Shown here in pieces: positions 1 to 7,469 of a stretch of 34,460 nt of DNA. The notes below the pieces were generated by a model. It was not told the origin of the DNA. It saw nothing but the letters and a program-made list of their open reading frames with translations, and made no database searches. The DNA lies in the IMG/VR virus record IMGVR_UViG_3300042892_001586, positions 1-34,460 of that record, one strand, 5' to 3'. The stretch is from a virus. A program made the position numbers and the translations under genes. Every line of letters starts with the position of its first letter. Position 1 is the first letter of the stretch.

Positions 1-1110
1 CTTGAAATGCGTGACTGGCTAGAAAACCTTAATGATGATGATTCATTTACAAAGACAATGGAAAAGGTTTACACAGACGTTGAGTCTACTGGAAATGGAT
101 ACCTTGAAATAGGTCGTACAGTAAATGGAGACATTGGATATGTTGGTCATATACCATCAACTACAATTCGTGTTCGCCGTTTGCGTGATGGATATATGCA
201 GATCATTTCACAAAAGATTGTTTACTTTAGAAACTTTGGTGCAACCAATCCTAATCCAGTCACAGAAGATCCACGTCCAAATGAGATTATTCATATCAAG
301 GAGTATTCTCCACTAAACACTTTCTATGGAATTCCTGATATTATTGCAGCACTTCCTTCACTTATTGGTGATCAACTTGCATCACAATATAACATTGACT
401 ACTTTGAGAACAAGGCTGTTCCAAGATATGTCGTAACCTTAAAGGGCGCAAAGCTTTCTGGAGAAGCAGAGGATAAGATGTTCCGCTTCTTGCAGACAGG
501 CCTTAAGGCACAGTCTCATAGAACCCTTTATATTCCTCTTCCTGGAGATACTGACCAGAACAAGGTTGAGTTCAAAATGGAGCCAATTGAAAACGGAATC
601 CAAGATGGCTCATTCAAGGAATACCGCAAGCAAAATCGTGATGATATTCTTGTTGCTCATCAGGTGCCAATTTCAAAACTTGGCGGTACTGATTCAGCAG
701 CAATTGCAGCATCAATTGCACAAGATAGAACATTTAAGGAACAGGTTTCACGTCCTGCACAAGGGCACTTAAATAAAGTTATCAACAAGATCATTAAAGA
801 AAAAACAGACATACTTGAGTTAAAGTTTAACGAACTTACCCTTACAGATGAAATTACTCAGTCACAGATTCTTGAAAGATATGTTAAGACTCAGGTAATG
901 ATGCCAAATGAAGCTCGTGAAGCAATTGGTCTTCCACAGCATCCAGGCGGAGATACTCCATTTGAAATGTCTCCAAGACAAGCAACCGATTCTAGAGCAA
1001 ATACATCTGGCAATAGAGCAAGAGATACTGAACGAAACAATAGCCAATCTGATGGACCTGCAACAACAACTGGACGTAATCCACAGGGTGAGGGTAGAGC
1101 GTCTCAATAG
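1..1110 (+). CDS. Phage portal protein, 5'-truncated by the window edge
   Basis: This is the C-terminal part of an HK97/PBSX-type portal protein, the dodecameric ring at the capsid vertex through which DNA is packaged and ejected. The reading frame is open to the first base, so the first ATG at position 7 is probably internal. Visible portal features are the beta-rich stretch around GNGYLEIGR, the segment FYGIPDIIAALPSL followed by a long helix (DQLASQYNIDYFENKAVPRY), and the later HQVPISKLGG stretch that precedes the crown helices. The last 50 residues are Ser/Asn/Gly/Arg-rich and probably disordered. The protease, scaffold and capsid genes that follow give the usual head-module order, so the terminase genes should lie just left of the window. 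The family call is from sequence pattern and context. Confidence 0.9.
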   Translation, partial: LEMRDWLENLNDDDSFTKTMEKVYTDVESTGNGYLEIGRTVNGDIGYVGHIPSTTIRVRRLRDGYMQIISQKIVYFRNFGATNPNPVTEDPRPNEIIHIKEYSPLNTFYGIPDIIAALPSLIGDQLASQYNIDYFENKAVPRYVVTLKGAKLSGEAEDKMFRFLQTGLKAQSHRTLYIPLPGDTDQNKVEFKMEPIENGIQDGSFKEYRKQNRDDILVAHQVPISKLGGTDSAAIAASIAQDRTFKEQVSRPAQGHLNKVINKIIKEKTDILELKFNELTLTDEITQSQILERYVKTQVMMPNEAREAIGLPQHPGGDTPFEMSPRQATDSRANTSGNRARDTERNNSQSDGPATTTGRNPQGEGRASQ

Positions 1111-1132
1111 TTGAGAAATAGTTTAAAAGGTT

Positions 1133-1141
1133 TGGTATAAT
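1133..1141 (+). promoter_or_regulatory. Extended -10 promoter, apparently leaderless
   Basis: TGGTATAAT is a perfect extended -10 (TGn plus TATAAT). TTGAGA at 1111-1116 could be a weak -35, but the 19-base spacing is long. The protease ATG at 1151 lies only nine bases after the -10, so transcription would start at or within about three bases of the start codon. No ribosome binding site fits in between. Confidence 0.65.
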
Positions 1142-1150
1142 AGAATCGTC

Positions 1151-2443
1151 ATGAATATAAATAAAGCACATTGGTCAACAGACGGCGATAATGTACGTCT
1201 GTCAATGCCACTTACAAAGGTAGATAAAGAGAAGCGTATTGTCTCTGGCTTTGCTTCTTTGGACAACCTTGATAAGCAAGATGACATTGTAACTACTGAA
1301 GCTTCTATGGAGGCTTTTGCTAAGTTCCGTGGCAACATCAGAGAAATGCACCAGCCATCAGCAGTAGGCAAGATGGTTTCATTTAAAGAAGAAAAATATT
1401 TTGATCCAGAATCAAAGAAATTTTATAAGGGTGTTTTTGTATCAGCGTATATCTCAAAGGGCGCACAGGATGCATGGGAGAAGGTTCTTGATGGAACCTA
1501 CACTGGTTTTTCTATTGGGGGACGAATGAATAAGTGGGACGATGCATATGATGAAAAATCAGATAAAACAATTAGAGTTATTAAAGAATATGATTTGATT
1601 GAGTTGAGTCTTGTAGATTCCCCAGCAAATCAATTTGCAAATATTGTATCCGTTGAAAAGGTTAACGGAGTAGACACACTAACAGGATCATCAGCTAACT
1701 TAGTTGTTGAAAATGTATTTTATGACTCAGAGTCTGGCTTAGTAACTTTGTCAGCAAATGAATCAGAGATAAGTCCAGTCACTGGCGAAGAAATGAAAAA
1801 CATTGGTTTTGTTGAAAAAAATGATTCAGAAAAAACAGAAATGATAAAGTTCTTAGTTGATAGTGCAAAAGGCATTAGAACAATTAAGATAGCAAAGGAG
1901 GATAATCCTATGACAGAAAATACAGAAGTAGTTGCAGAAGCAACTCCAGAAGTTAATGAAGTTGAGGTTGCTCCAGAGGCTCCTGCAGAGGCGATTGCAA
2001 AGTCACTAGAAGTTACAGAAGAAGTTGTAACAGAAAAGTCAGATGCAGTTGTTGAAGAGGGTAGTGCTCCTTCTATTGAAGAAGTAACAGAGAAGGCTGA
2101 CGAAGCAATAGTTGAGGTTGCAACAGCAACAGCAGAAGTTGCTAAGGCAGTTTCTGAAATTCAGAACTCTGTAACTAATGCCTTGAGCGATCTTGCAGCA
2201 ACAGTAAAGGCTATGCAAGCCAATGTTGATGCAATCACAAAATCTCTTGAATCCGTAACAGAGGAAGTTAAGGAAGTTAAGGGAAGCTTTAATGAATTTG
2301 GAAAGACCGTAGATGCCGTAGTTGCAGATACCGCTTTCCGCAAGTCTGGCGATCTCGGCGAGATTGTACAGGAATCACCTAAAGTGATTCAGAAATCCCT
2401 ATGGGGCGGACGTTTCCTCACAAATTCCGACCTATTTAACTAA
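1151..2443 (+). CDS. Prohead protease (XkdF/S78-like) fused to scaffold domain
   Basis: The 430-residue protein has two parts. Residues 1-170 match the XkdF-like (S78_2) capsid maturation serine protease: GFASLDNLDKQDD near the N-terminus, a candidate catalytic His67 in REMHQP, Ser121 in TGFSIGG, and Glu151 in ELSLVDSPAN, spaced as in HK97-type proteases. Residues 254-430 are acidic, Glu/Ala/Val-rich and predicted coiled coil (KAMQANVDAITKSLESV), as expected of a scaffolding or delta domain. The enzyme would cleave the scaffold and capsid N-terminus inside the prohead. The gene sits between portal and capsid genes. The start at 1151 lacks an upstream ribosome site but lies nine bases after a promoter -10, suggesting a leaderless message. 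An internal start at 1910 could give the scaffold alone. Confidence 0.85.
   Translation: MNINKAHWSTDGDNVRLSMPLTKVDKEKRIVSGFASLDNLDKQDDIVTTEASMEAFAKFRGNIREMHQPSAVGKMVSFKEEKYFDPESKKFYKGVFVSAYISKGAQDAWEKVLDGTYTGFSIGGRMNKWDDAYDEKSDKTIRVIKEYDLIELSLVDSPANQFANIVSVEKVNGVDTLTGSSANLVVENVFYDSESGLVTLSANESEISPVTGEEMKNIGFVEKNDSEKTEMIKFLVDSAKGIRTIKIAKEDNPMTENTEVVAEATPEVNEVEVAPEAPAEAIAKSLEVTEEVVTEKSDAVVEEGSAPSIEEVTEKADEAIVEVATATAEVAKAVSEIQNSVTNALSDLAATVKAMQANVDAITKSLESVTEEVKEVKGSFNEFGKTVDAVVADTAFRKSGDLGEIVQESPKVIQKSLWGGRFLTNSDLFN
1894..1901 (+). promoter_or_regulatory. Strong internal Shine-Dalgarno inside protease gene
   Basis: AAAGGAGG lies eight bases before an in-frame ATG at 1910, within the protease-scaffold gene and exactly at the protease/scaffold boundary. 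It is one of the best ribosome sites in the window, whereas the gene's own start has none. This argues for a deliberate internal start. Confidence 0.7.
1910..2443 (+). CDS. Nested in-frame scaffold protein (internal start)
   Basis: Translation from the ATG at 1910 would give a 177-residue protein identical to the C-terminal part of the protease-scaffold fusion. It begins MTENTEVVAEATPEV, is strongly acidic in its first 90 residues and then forms a long amphipathic coiled coil. This matches a capsid scaffold made in excess over the protease, as in lambda, where Nu3 is nested in the C protease gene. The evidence is the AAAGGAGG ribosome site with ideal spacing, the exact domain boundary and the contrast with the leaderless upstream start. 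It has not been shown to be expressed. The alternative is that the site is fortuitous and the scaffold is made only as part of the fusion. Confidence 0.6.
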   Translation: MTENTEVVAEATPEVNEVEVAPEAPAEAIAKSLEVTEEVVTEKSDAVVEEGSAPSIEEVTEKADEAIVEVATATAEVAKAVSEIQNSVTNALSDLAATVKAMQANVDAITKSLESVTEEVKEVKGSFNEFGKTVDAVVADTAFRKSGDLGEIVQESPKVIQKSLWGGRFLTNSDLFN

Positions 2444-2469
2444 AACAAAATCACTAGGAGGTGAACAAT

Positions 2470-3597
2470 ATGTCAGAAACAACAAACACAGAGCTCCAAA
2501 AGTCTTTTAATCATCCCACAGGTGATGGCGTTGCCGTATCAGGTGGAATTGGTGGTGCAGTAGCACGAGGACCTCTTGGAAATCTAACTCCAGCAGAGTC
2601 ACTTGGTAACATTGCCACAGCGAACTTTGGAGTAACAACAGGCGCAAACGCAGTAAACCCATCAGGTACACCTGGTGGTATCCTTGCACCAGAACAGGCT
2701 CGTCGCTTCATTGATTATGTATGGGATGCAACTGTACTAGCCAAGGATGGTCGTAGAGTTACAATGCGTGCTAACACAATGGAACTTGAGAAGGTCAACG
2801 TTGGAGAGCGTGTCATTCGTGCAGCAGCACAGGCACAACCTACATTCACAAATGCAGGTGCAACATTCTCTAAGGTAGAACTTACAACCAAGAAGATTCG
2901 TCTTGACTGGGAAGTTTCAACAGAAGCACTTGAAGACAATATTGAAGGCGCAGCACTTGAAGATCATCTAGTTCGCTTGATGACAAATGCATTCGCAAAC
3001 GATATTGAAGACCTTGCCATTAATGGTGATGGTTCAACAGGCGACTTCCTTTCAATCATGGACGGTTTCGTAAATCGTGTCAAGACTGATGGAGATGCTC
3101 ACGAGTCAATCGTTACTGTATCAAATAACGCATGGACACCAGAAGTTATGCAGGATATTATCCTAGCAATGCCACGCAAGTACCGTGCTATCAAGAACAA
3201 CCTAAAGTTCTATGCTGGTACAGATGCATTCCAGGGAATCGTTAAGAATAACGGTACACTTGCTGATGCAGTTGCAGAAGCATTTGCAGGACAGATCGCA
3301 GGATCAACACAGGCTAATCGTCAGGCTTACCTAGATGGTGGAGCACAGACATTTGGTGGAGCACGTACAACACGTGTTCTTGGTGTTGACGTACAGGAAG
3401 TTCCATACTACCCAGCAGGCTATGTAGATCTTACATTCCCTTCAAACCGTGTATGGGGATTCCAGCGTGATATCACTGTAAACCGTACTTACCAACCAAA
3501 GAAAGATACAATTGAATACACAGTATTCGTTCGTTTCGGTCTTCAATGGGAAGAGCTTGATGCAGTTGCTTACGCAGATGCAGCATCAGAATCATAA
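2470..3597 (+). CDS. Major capsid protein, HK97 fold
   Basis: The protein is 375 residues from the ATG at 2470, which follows AGGAGGTGA (2456-2464) with a five-base gap. The GTG at 2461 lies inside that ribosome site and is not the start. Capsid-family signs are the Gly/Ala-rich N-arm (about residues 1-70), then DYVWDATVLAKDGRRV, the beta strands and spine-helix region (KIRLDWEVSTEALEDN, then a helix ending FANDIEDLAINGDG), and a C-terminal P-domain/A-domain region ending in VFVRFGLQWEEL. The N-arm may be removed by the upstream protease. Codons are more C-ended (for example ATC, TAC, AAC, CGT) than in neighbouring genes, consistent with very high expression. A hairpin follows the stop. Confidence 0.9.
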   Translation: MSETTNTELQKSFNHPTGDGVAVSGGIGGAVARGPLGNLTPAESLGNIATANFGVTTGANAVNPSGTPGGILAPEQARRFIDYVWDATVLAKDGRRVTMRANTMELEKVNVGERVIRAAAQAQPTFTNAGATFSKVELTTKKIRLDWEVSTEALEDNIEGAALEDHLVRLMTNAFANDIEDLAINGDGSTGDFLSIMDGFVNRVKTDGDAHESIVTVSNNAWTPEVMQDIILAMPRKYRAIKNNLKFYAGTDAFQGIVKNNGTLADAVAEAFAGQIAGSTQANRQAYLDGGAQTFGGARTTRVLGVDVQEVPYYPAGYVDLTFPSNRVWGFQRDITVNRTYQPKKDTIEYTVFVRFGLQWEELDAVAYADAASES

Positions 3598-3610
3598 TAT
3601 TTGATTCCAA

Positions 3611-3645
3611 GACAAGGAGGGTAGAGAGATCTGCCCTCCTTTGTC
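3611..3645 (+). terminator. Hairpin after capsid gene, possible terminator
   Basis: GACAAGGAGGG pairs with CCCTCCTTTGTC across a 12-base loop, giving eight uninterrupted GC-rich pairs, one bulged T and three more pairs. It starts 13 bases after the capsid stop and just before the next promoter. The following run (CATATTCT) is not a strong T tract, so it may attenuate transcription or protect the capsid mRNA 3' end rather than terminate fully. Confidence 0.6.
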
Positions 3646-3651
3646 ATATTC

Positions 3652-3660
3652 TGATATAAT
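3652..3660 (+). promoter_or_regulatory. Extended -10 promoter before connector genes
   Basis: TGATATAAT is a perfect extended -10 with no recognisable -35. It lies immediately after the capsid-gene hairpin and 17 bases before the start of the next gene, leaving room for the GGAGG ribosome site at 3667-3671. Confidence 0.65.
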
Positions 3661-3676
3661 AGCAGTGGAGGATACA

Positions 3677-4015
3677 ATGTCATTAATTGAAGATTTAAAA
3701 AGTAAAACCGTGTTTGAGTTAAAGTCATATGCGAAGAAAAATAACATTGACCTATTTGGGGTAAGTACAAAAAATGATATTTTAGAAGTAATCTTTAGCT
3801 TTGTTCCTAAAGAGTCATCAAAGATAGTAGTTAGCAAGCCAGAGTCAACAGAAAAGGTAGCAATCTATTCAGTTCGTAACCTTAGCTGGAATGGTGTTGG
3901 TGAACTAACCAGGGGGTACAACATAGTCACTAAGGAGGATGCTGATAAATGGATAACAAACAAGTCTGTACGCACAGCTTCTCCAGAAGAAGTGAAGAGA
4001 GCATACGGTAAGTAA
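3677..4015 (+). CDS. Small protein with SAP/Rho-N-like N-terminus
   Basis: The product is 112 residues from the ATG at 3677, which has GGAGG five bases upstream. A TTG at 3641 would extend the frame but runs across the promoter, so it is not the start. Residues 1-37 (LKSKTVFELKSYAKKNNI, then a second short helix) resemble the SAP or Rho N-terminal helix-extended-helix fold, which often binds nucleic acid. The C-terminal half contains GYNIVTKEDADKWI and ends TASPEEVKRAYGK, a pattern I associate with small actinophage head-tail genes placed after the capsid gene. Position suggests a head decoration or connector role. No catalytic residues are evident. The function is inferred mainly from context. 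Confidence 0.65.
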   Translation: MSLIEDLKSKTVFELKSYAKKNNIDLFGVSTKNDILEVIFSFVPKESSKIVVSKPESTEKVAIYSVRNLSWNGVGELTRGYNIVTKEDADKWITNKSVRTASPEEVKRAYGK

Positions 4016-4018
4016 ACC

Positions 4019-4981
4019 ATGGAAGCCTTAAGAGTCCCACCATATCCTATTCTTGTTACCTATACCGTTGCAGAGCCAAACACGGATCATATAGTAGAAA
4101 TCAAAGATAAAGACAGAAACGATATACTTGCAGAGTACGAAGTAGAGTCCTCTGCAGACTCAAAAATTTCTATAGAGATTGCTGGAGATTTAACTAAGTA
4201 TGACGACAGTTATTATTTAGTTGTTTATCAGGAAACAGTAGACCAAGACTCAATAGTTGTTGAAGATAATTTAGAAATAAGAAGACCATATGTAAACCCT
4301 GCTATGCTAGGAACAACAGCCTCTGAGGTTGCAGAATATGCTAAATATGAAAGAATTGCAAGAGCAATAATTGATTCAGTTACAGGTGGATTTTATTATA
4401 AGGTTGAGTGGCTTGATCAGACTGGGCAAGGAACAGACTACCTTCCTATCTGGGAAAGAGTTTATAAGATTTTAAAGGCATATGAAAACTCATTATTAGT
4501 TTATGATGCAAGCTTAGCATCTCCTGTTCTTGGTGAATGGGTGTACGAATTAACAAAAGATAAAACTGCTATCATGAAAAATACAGAAACACCAGGAATG
4601 ATTGGAAATAGATCTGAGCAAAAAAGCTTAACTATTAATACTGCATCATCAGATTCATTCAATGTTTATGATACAGATTATAGTGAAAATGCATATACAT
4701 TCTCAACTGGAGCAGCTTTCCCAGAAGGATGGGATTATCTATTCTTGCTTGAAGCAGGATACAAGGTTATTCCTCATGACATATATGAAGCAGCATTAAT
4801 GCTTATTGACGATATTAAGTGTGGCAAAATAGACTATTACAAGAGATACGTAACATCATATAATACTGAACAGTTCAGAATTCAGTTTGATAAGACAGTT
4901 TTAGACGGTACTGGAAATATGCTTGTTGACAAGATTCTTGATAAATATAAGAAGAGTATAACAAGAATTGGTATTCTTTAA
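4019..4981 (+). CDS. Putative head-tail adaptor
   Basis: The 320-residue protein begins three bases after the previous stop, with only a weak ribosome site, which suggests translational coupling. Residues 1-95 look beta-rich and Ig/FN3-like (YPILVTYTVAEPNTDHIVEI). Residues 100-320 are mixed, with an alpha-helical portion (ASEVAEYAKYERIARAIIDSV, and DIYEAALMLIDDIKCGKIDYY). The helical part after the capsid gene is typical of adaptor proteins that dock beneath the portal (gp6/gp15-like), and the added N-terminal beta domain is unusual for them. I see no enzymatic motif. The adaptor role rests on gene order (capsid, small protein, this gene, stopper, neck, terminator) and helix pattern, not on a diagnostic motif. 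Confidence 0.6.
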   Translation: MEALRVPPYPILVTYTVAEPNTDHIVEIKDKDRNDILAEYEVESSADSKISIEIAGDLTKYDDSYYLVVYQETVDQDSIVVEDNLEIRRPYVNPAMLGTTASEVAEYAKYERIARAIIDSVTGGFYYKVEWLDQTGQGTDYLPIWERVYKILKAYENSLLVYDASLASPVLGEWVYELTKDKTAIMKNTETPGMIGNRSEQKSLTINTASSDSFNVYDTDYSENAYTFSTGAAFPEGWDYLFLLEAGYKVIPHDIYEAALMLIDDIKCGKIDYYKRYVTSYNTEQFRIQFDKTVLDGTGNMLVDKILDKYKKSITRIGIL

Positions 4982-5427
4982 TGCAATGCGAGACAACAGA
5001 CTTTGTGTACCCAATGCTTGCAGATGTCTACTATCCAATAGTAGATCAGGGAGCCTATGGAAATGTAAAAAAGCAATGGATTCTTGATAGATCTATTGCT
5101 TGTAACTTTGCTCCAACTGGACAGTCTACAACTGAAGAAGTAAAGCCAAATGTAAATATTACAAAAGAAAATATATTATTAGGAAGAACTAAGACAGACC
5201 TTAGAGTATCTTTATCAAATAATAGAAATTCGGTAACTAACGTAGTCATAACAAATATAAGAACACCACAACAAGAAGACGTATATCTAGAGACCTCTGG
5301 CCCCAGAAATGGGAGATCAACTATATATGAAATAGCATCAACTGAAGCTATAGTTGGACCATTTGGTAGTGTGGAGTATTACAAGGTAGTCTTAAGACGT
5401 TCAGAGAATCAGGCAAGTGATCTATAA
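4981..5427 (+). CDS. Putative head-tail stopper
   Basis: This 148-residue protein starts in a TAATG overlap with the preceding stop, implying translational coupling. It is predicted to be mainly beta (YPMLADVYYPIVDQG, ITKENILLGRTKTDLRV, YYKVVLRR), with the size and strand pattern of head-closure proteins such as SPP1 gp16 or HK97 gp7-type stoppers. Those proteins form a ring below the adaptor and close the channel until the tail attaches. The next gene is neck-like and overlaps in the same way. Assignment is by size, fold impression and gene order. No signature residue is decisive. Confidence 0.6.
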   Translation: MQCETTDFVYPMLADVYYPIVDQGAYGNVKKQWILDRSIACNFAPTGQSTTEEVKPNVNITKENILLGRTKTDLRVSLSNNRNSVTNVVITNIRTPQQEDVYLETSGPRNGRSTIYEIASTEAIVGPFGSVEYYKVVLRRSENQASDL

Positions 5428-6098
5428 TGAAAGTTATAATGAATGATATTACCTTTAAAAAAGATATGAAAAATATAATGAACTATTCAATTGGATTTTT
5501 AGATGGTATACAAATAGGAAAAACAAAATTTTTAAATAATATTGGATCAATGACAAAAGAAATATTAGAACAATATATTGACTCAAATGCCAGGGTAAAT
5601 CCAAAAGCACTACACCATATGTATGAATGGTATAAAGTGGGAAGTCCTGATGCACGTCTATATAATATAAACTATACTATAAGCAACCTTGGCCTTTCGT
5701 TTGTGTCAACAATGAAGCAATCAACATCAATTAAAGATGGCTCATCAGTACCTTTTTATAATAAGGCTAAAATAATGGAAGAAGGCACTCCAGTAACCAT
5801 AAGACCAAAAAAGGCAAACGCATTGGTTTTTGAAGATGGTGGAGAAACAGTCTTTACTAAAGGCGAGGTTGTAGTACAGTCACCTGGTGGAACAGCAACA
5901 AAAGGTTCTTTTGAAACCGTAGTAGATACATTTTTTAATAGATATTTTACTCAAGCATTTTTAAAATCAAGCGGAATGTATCAACACCTAAGCAATGCTG
6001 ATGTATATAAAAAGAATATGTTAGCAGGAAAAGCTTCTGGAAAGATTAAAGGCCAGCAAGTAGGATATAAATGGATAGTGAATGCGGGGATTAGATAA
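5427..6098 (+). CDS. Neck protein, HK97 gp10-like
   Basis: The 223-residue protein overlaps the previous stop by one base (TAATG). It has an N-terminal helical segment (residues 1-60, including a long amphipathic helix), a YEWYKVGSPDARLY stretch, then a beta region with VTIRPKKANALVFEDGG and VVVQSPGGTATKGSFE. That pattern of an F.DGG turn followed by V..PGG is characteristic of HK97 gp10-like neck/minor tail proteins. It would help join the filled head to the tail. It lies between the stopper-like and terminator-like genes, as expected. The last 40 residues are Lys/Gly-rich. Confidence 0.65.
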   Translation: MKVIMNDITFKKDMKNIMNYSIGFLDGIQIGKTKFLNNIGSMTKEILEQYIDSNARVNPKALHHMYEWYKVGSPDARLYNINYTISNLGLSFVSTMKQSTSIKDGSSVPFYNKAKIMEEGTPVTIRPKKANALVFEDGGETVFTKGEVVVQSPGGTATKGSFETVVDTFFNRYFTQAFLKSSGMYQHLSNADVYKKNMLAGKASGKIKGQQVGYKWIVNAGIR

Positions 6099-6682
6099 TG
6101 GCTAATAACTCAACCTTAAATACTCCAGTTCTTTGGATCAACAAATATTTAGAAGAAAATATACTAGGCATGACGGGTATTGATAAGATTCCTTTTTTCC
6201 CATCAACACCATCTACTATAGATAATCTTACAGAGATGTTTCCTGCAGGTGGAGTTATGGCAACTTGGGACCGACTAATAAAAATGAATCGCAAAGGATT
6301 CCCACACATTAAGTGTGAGCAGTTGTTGTACTATTTTTATGCAACAGCAGAAAATACAATAGAAAATATGGTACAGGTTCAAGAGTCTGTTTTAAGACTA
6401 ATGGATCGCTTTGATGAAACAGCAGAAGAAATAAACAACTGGTGCTCTAACAGACAGATAAATCTAGGAACAGATCAAAACCCAAACTTAATAGACAACA
6501 TGTTCTACTTCCACAACTTTAAGGTATACCAACTTGAGGAGACCAGAGACATAATTGATTTTGGCACAGCCAGAACCTATGGCGGTAACAAAATAATTAT
6601 TGACTTTGACTATCACCCTATGAAAGAATTAACGTCCAGAGACTGGCAGCCTGAGAAGCTAGCCACAAAAATTATCTTATAA
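6098..6682 (+). CDS. Putative tail terminator
   Basis: The 194-residue product starts in a TAATG overlap with the neck gene. Residues 1-30 are helical (VLWINKYLEENIL); PAGGVMATWDRL and IKCEQLLYYFYA follow, then a long helix (IENMVQVQESVLRLMDRFDETAEEI), and the C-terminal portion is beta (FHNFKVYQLEETRDI, NKIIIDFDYH). This alpha/beta layout, ending in a strand pair just upstream of the major tail protein, matches tail terminator/completion proteins that cap the tail tube at the head-proximal end. It closes the coupled connector series, because a new promoter follows directly. The role is inferred from order and fold pattern. Confidence 0.6.
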   Translation: MANNSTLNTPVLWINKYLEENILGMTGIDKIPFFPSTPSTIDNLTEMFPAGGVMATWDRLIKMNRKGFPHIKCEQLLYYFYATAENTIENMVQVQESVLRLMDRFDETAEEINNWCSNRQINLGTDQNPNLIDNMFYFHNFKVYQLEETRDIIDFGTARTYGGNKIIIDFDYHPMKELTSRDWQPEKLATKIIL

Positions 6683-6687
6683 AACGC

Positions 6688-6696
6688 TGTTATAAT
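6688..6696 (+). promoter_or_regulatory. Extended -10 promoter before major tail gene
   Basis: TGTTATAAT is a perfect extended -10 without an obvious -35. It begins six bases after the stop of the tail terminator gene. The implied leader before the major tail ATG at 6758 is roughly 55 bases, longer than for the other promoters here. Confidence 0.6.
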
Positions 6697-6757
6697 TATC
6701 TTGAGGAAACACAACGCCGTACAACTAAATATCCACTTAACAGAAAGAGGTACCAAA

Positions 6758-7393
6758 ATGGCATATAGTCGTGGAACGTCCAACAACATCATCGTTGGAG
6801 CAGCTGCACTTTTTATTGCAGATGAAACATTAACTCCAGATACATTGGAGACACCAAATGCAAATAAGTCATTCAGAGAAACTTTGTCTGATGACGCAGC
6901 CTACACAAACGTAGGCTATACAATGAACGGTCTTGAATTGCAGTTCCAACCTGACTTCGGTGAAGTACAAGTTGACCAAATTCTTGACGTTGCTAAGCTT
7001 TACAAGCAAGGAATGCAGGTTAACCTTGCAACAGCATTTGCAGAAGCAACACTAGAAAATCTTCTATTGGCTTTAGCATATGGCGATTCAAAGCTATCAG
7101 GCAATGCAGCTACATCAGTAGGAAAGACTCTTAATCTTTCTGCTGGAGATATTGGTGAATGCCCAGTAGAGCGTGGTATCGTTGCAGTAGGTCCAGGCAC
7201 AGGTGACTGTGTTGACTCTGCATACGTAGAGCGAGTTTACTCAGCATACCGTGCACTTTCAATTGAGAATGTAACAGTATCTGCAAAGCGTGAAGAAGCT
7301 TCAATGTTTGAAGTTTCATTCCGTCTACTTCCAGAAGATAGTTCAGGATCATACGGTAAGATTGTTGACCGCACATGGACTCCAGCTTCATAA
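6758..7393 (+). CDS. Major tail protein (tail tube subunit)
   Basis: The protein is 211 residues from the ATG at 6758, which has GAAAGAGG seven bases upstream. An in-frame TTG 57 bases earlier would add a basic leader lying in the promoter leader and is rejected. The sequence is beta-rich with many Ala/Gly/Thr: SNNIIVGAAALFIAD at the start, a DDAAYTNVGYTMNGLELQF segment, then a helix (VDQILDVAKLYKQG) and a final strand MFEVSFRLLPE. This layout matches tail tube subunits of siphoviruses. Codons are C-enriched as in the capsid gene, indicating strong expression. It has its own promoter and is followed by the best intrinsic terminator in the window, so it forms a single-gene transcription unit. 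Confidence 0.8.
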   Translation: MAYSRGTSNNIIVGAAALFIADETLTPDTLETPNANKSFRETLSDDAAYTNVGYTMNGLELQFQPDFGEVQVDQILDVAKLYKQGMQVNLATAFAEATLENLLLALAYGDSKLSGNAATSVGKTLNLSAGDIGECPVERGIVAVGPGTGDCVDSAYVERVYSAYRALSIENVTVSAKREEASMFEVSFRLLPEDSSGSYGKIVDRTWTPAS

Positions 7394-7414
7394 TATAACT
7401 TAACAATACAGCTT

Positions 7415-7450
7415 AGCCCATCTCATAACGAGGTGGGCTTTGTTGTTTTT
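7415..7450 (+). terminator. Rho-independent terminator after major tail gene
   Basis: AGCCCATCTC pairs with GAGGTGGGCT (one G-U pair) around the loop ATAAC, followed by TTGTTGTTTTT. This is a classical ten-pair hairpin with a T-rich tail. It separates the highly expressed major tail protein from the tail assembly chaperones. Confidence 0.88.
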
Positions 7451-7451
7451 G

Positions 7452-7460
7452 TGGTAAACT
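7452..7460 (+). promoter_or_regulatory. Extended -10-like promoter, apparently leaderless
   Basis: TGGTAAACT keeps the TGn extension with a weaker -10 (TAAACT). It follows the terminator T tract directly and sits nine bases before the ATG at 7470, with no ribosome site between. This is the same geometry as the promoter before the protease gene. Confidence 0.5.
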
Positions 7461-7469
7461 TAGTAGACT

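Noticed and set aside
2461-2469. GTG at 2461 as start of the capsid gene
   Set aside because: It lies inside the AGGAGGTGA ribosome site that serves the ATG at 2470.
3641-3676. TTG at 3641 as start of the small post-capsid gene
   Set aside because: This extension would run through the hairpin arm and the extended -10 promoter; the ATG at 3677 has a good GGAGG.
6701-6757. N-terminal extension of the major tail protein from a TTG
   Set aside because: It falls in the leader after the promoter, is basic and unlike a tube N-terminus, and the ATG at 6758 has a ribosome site.
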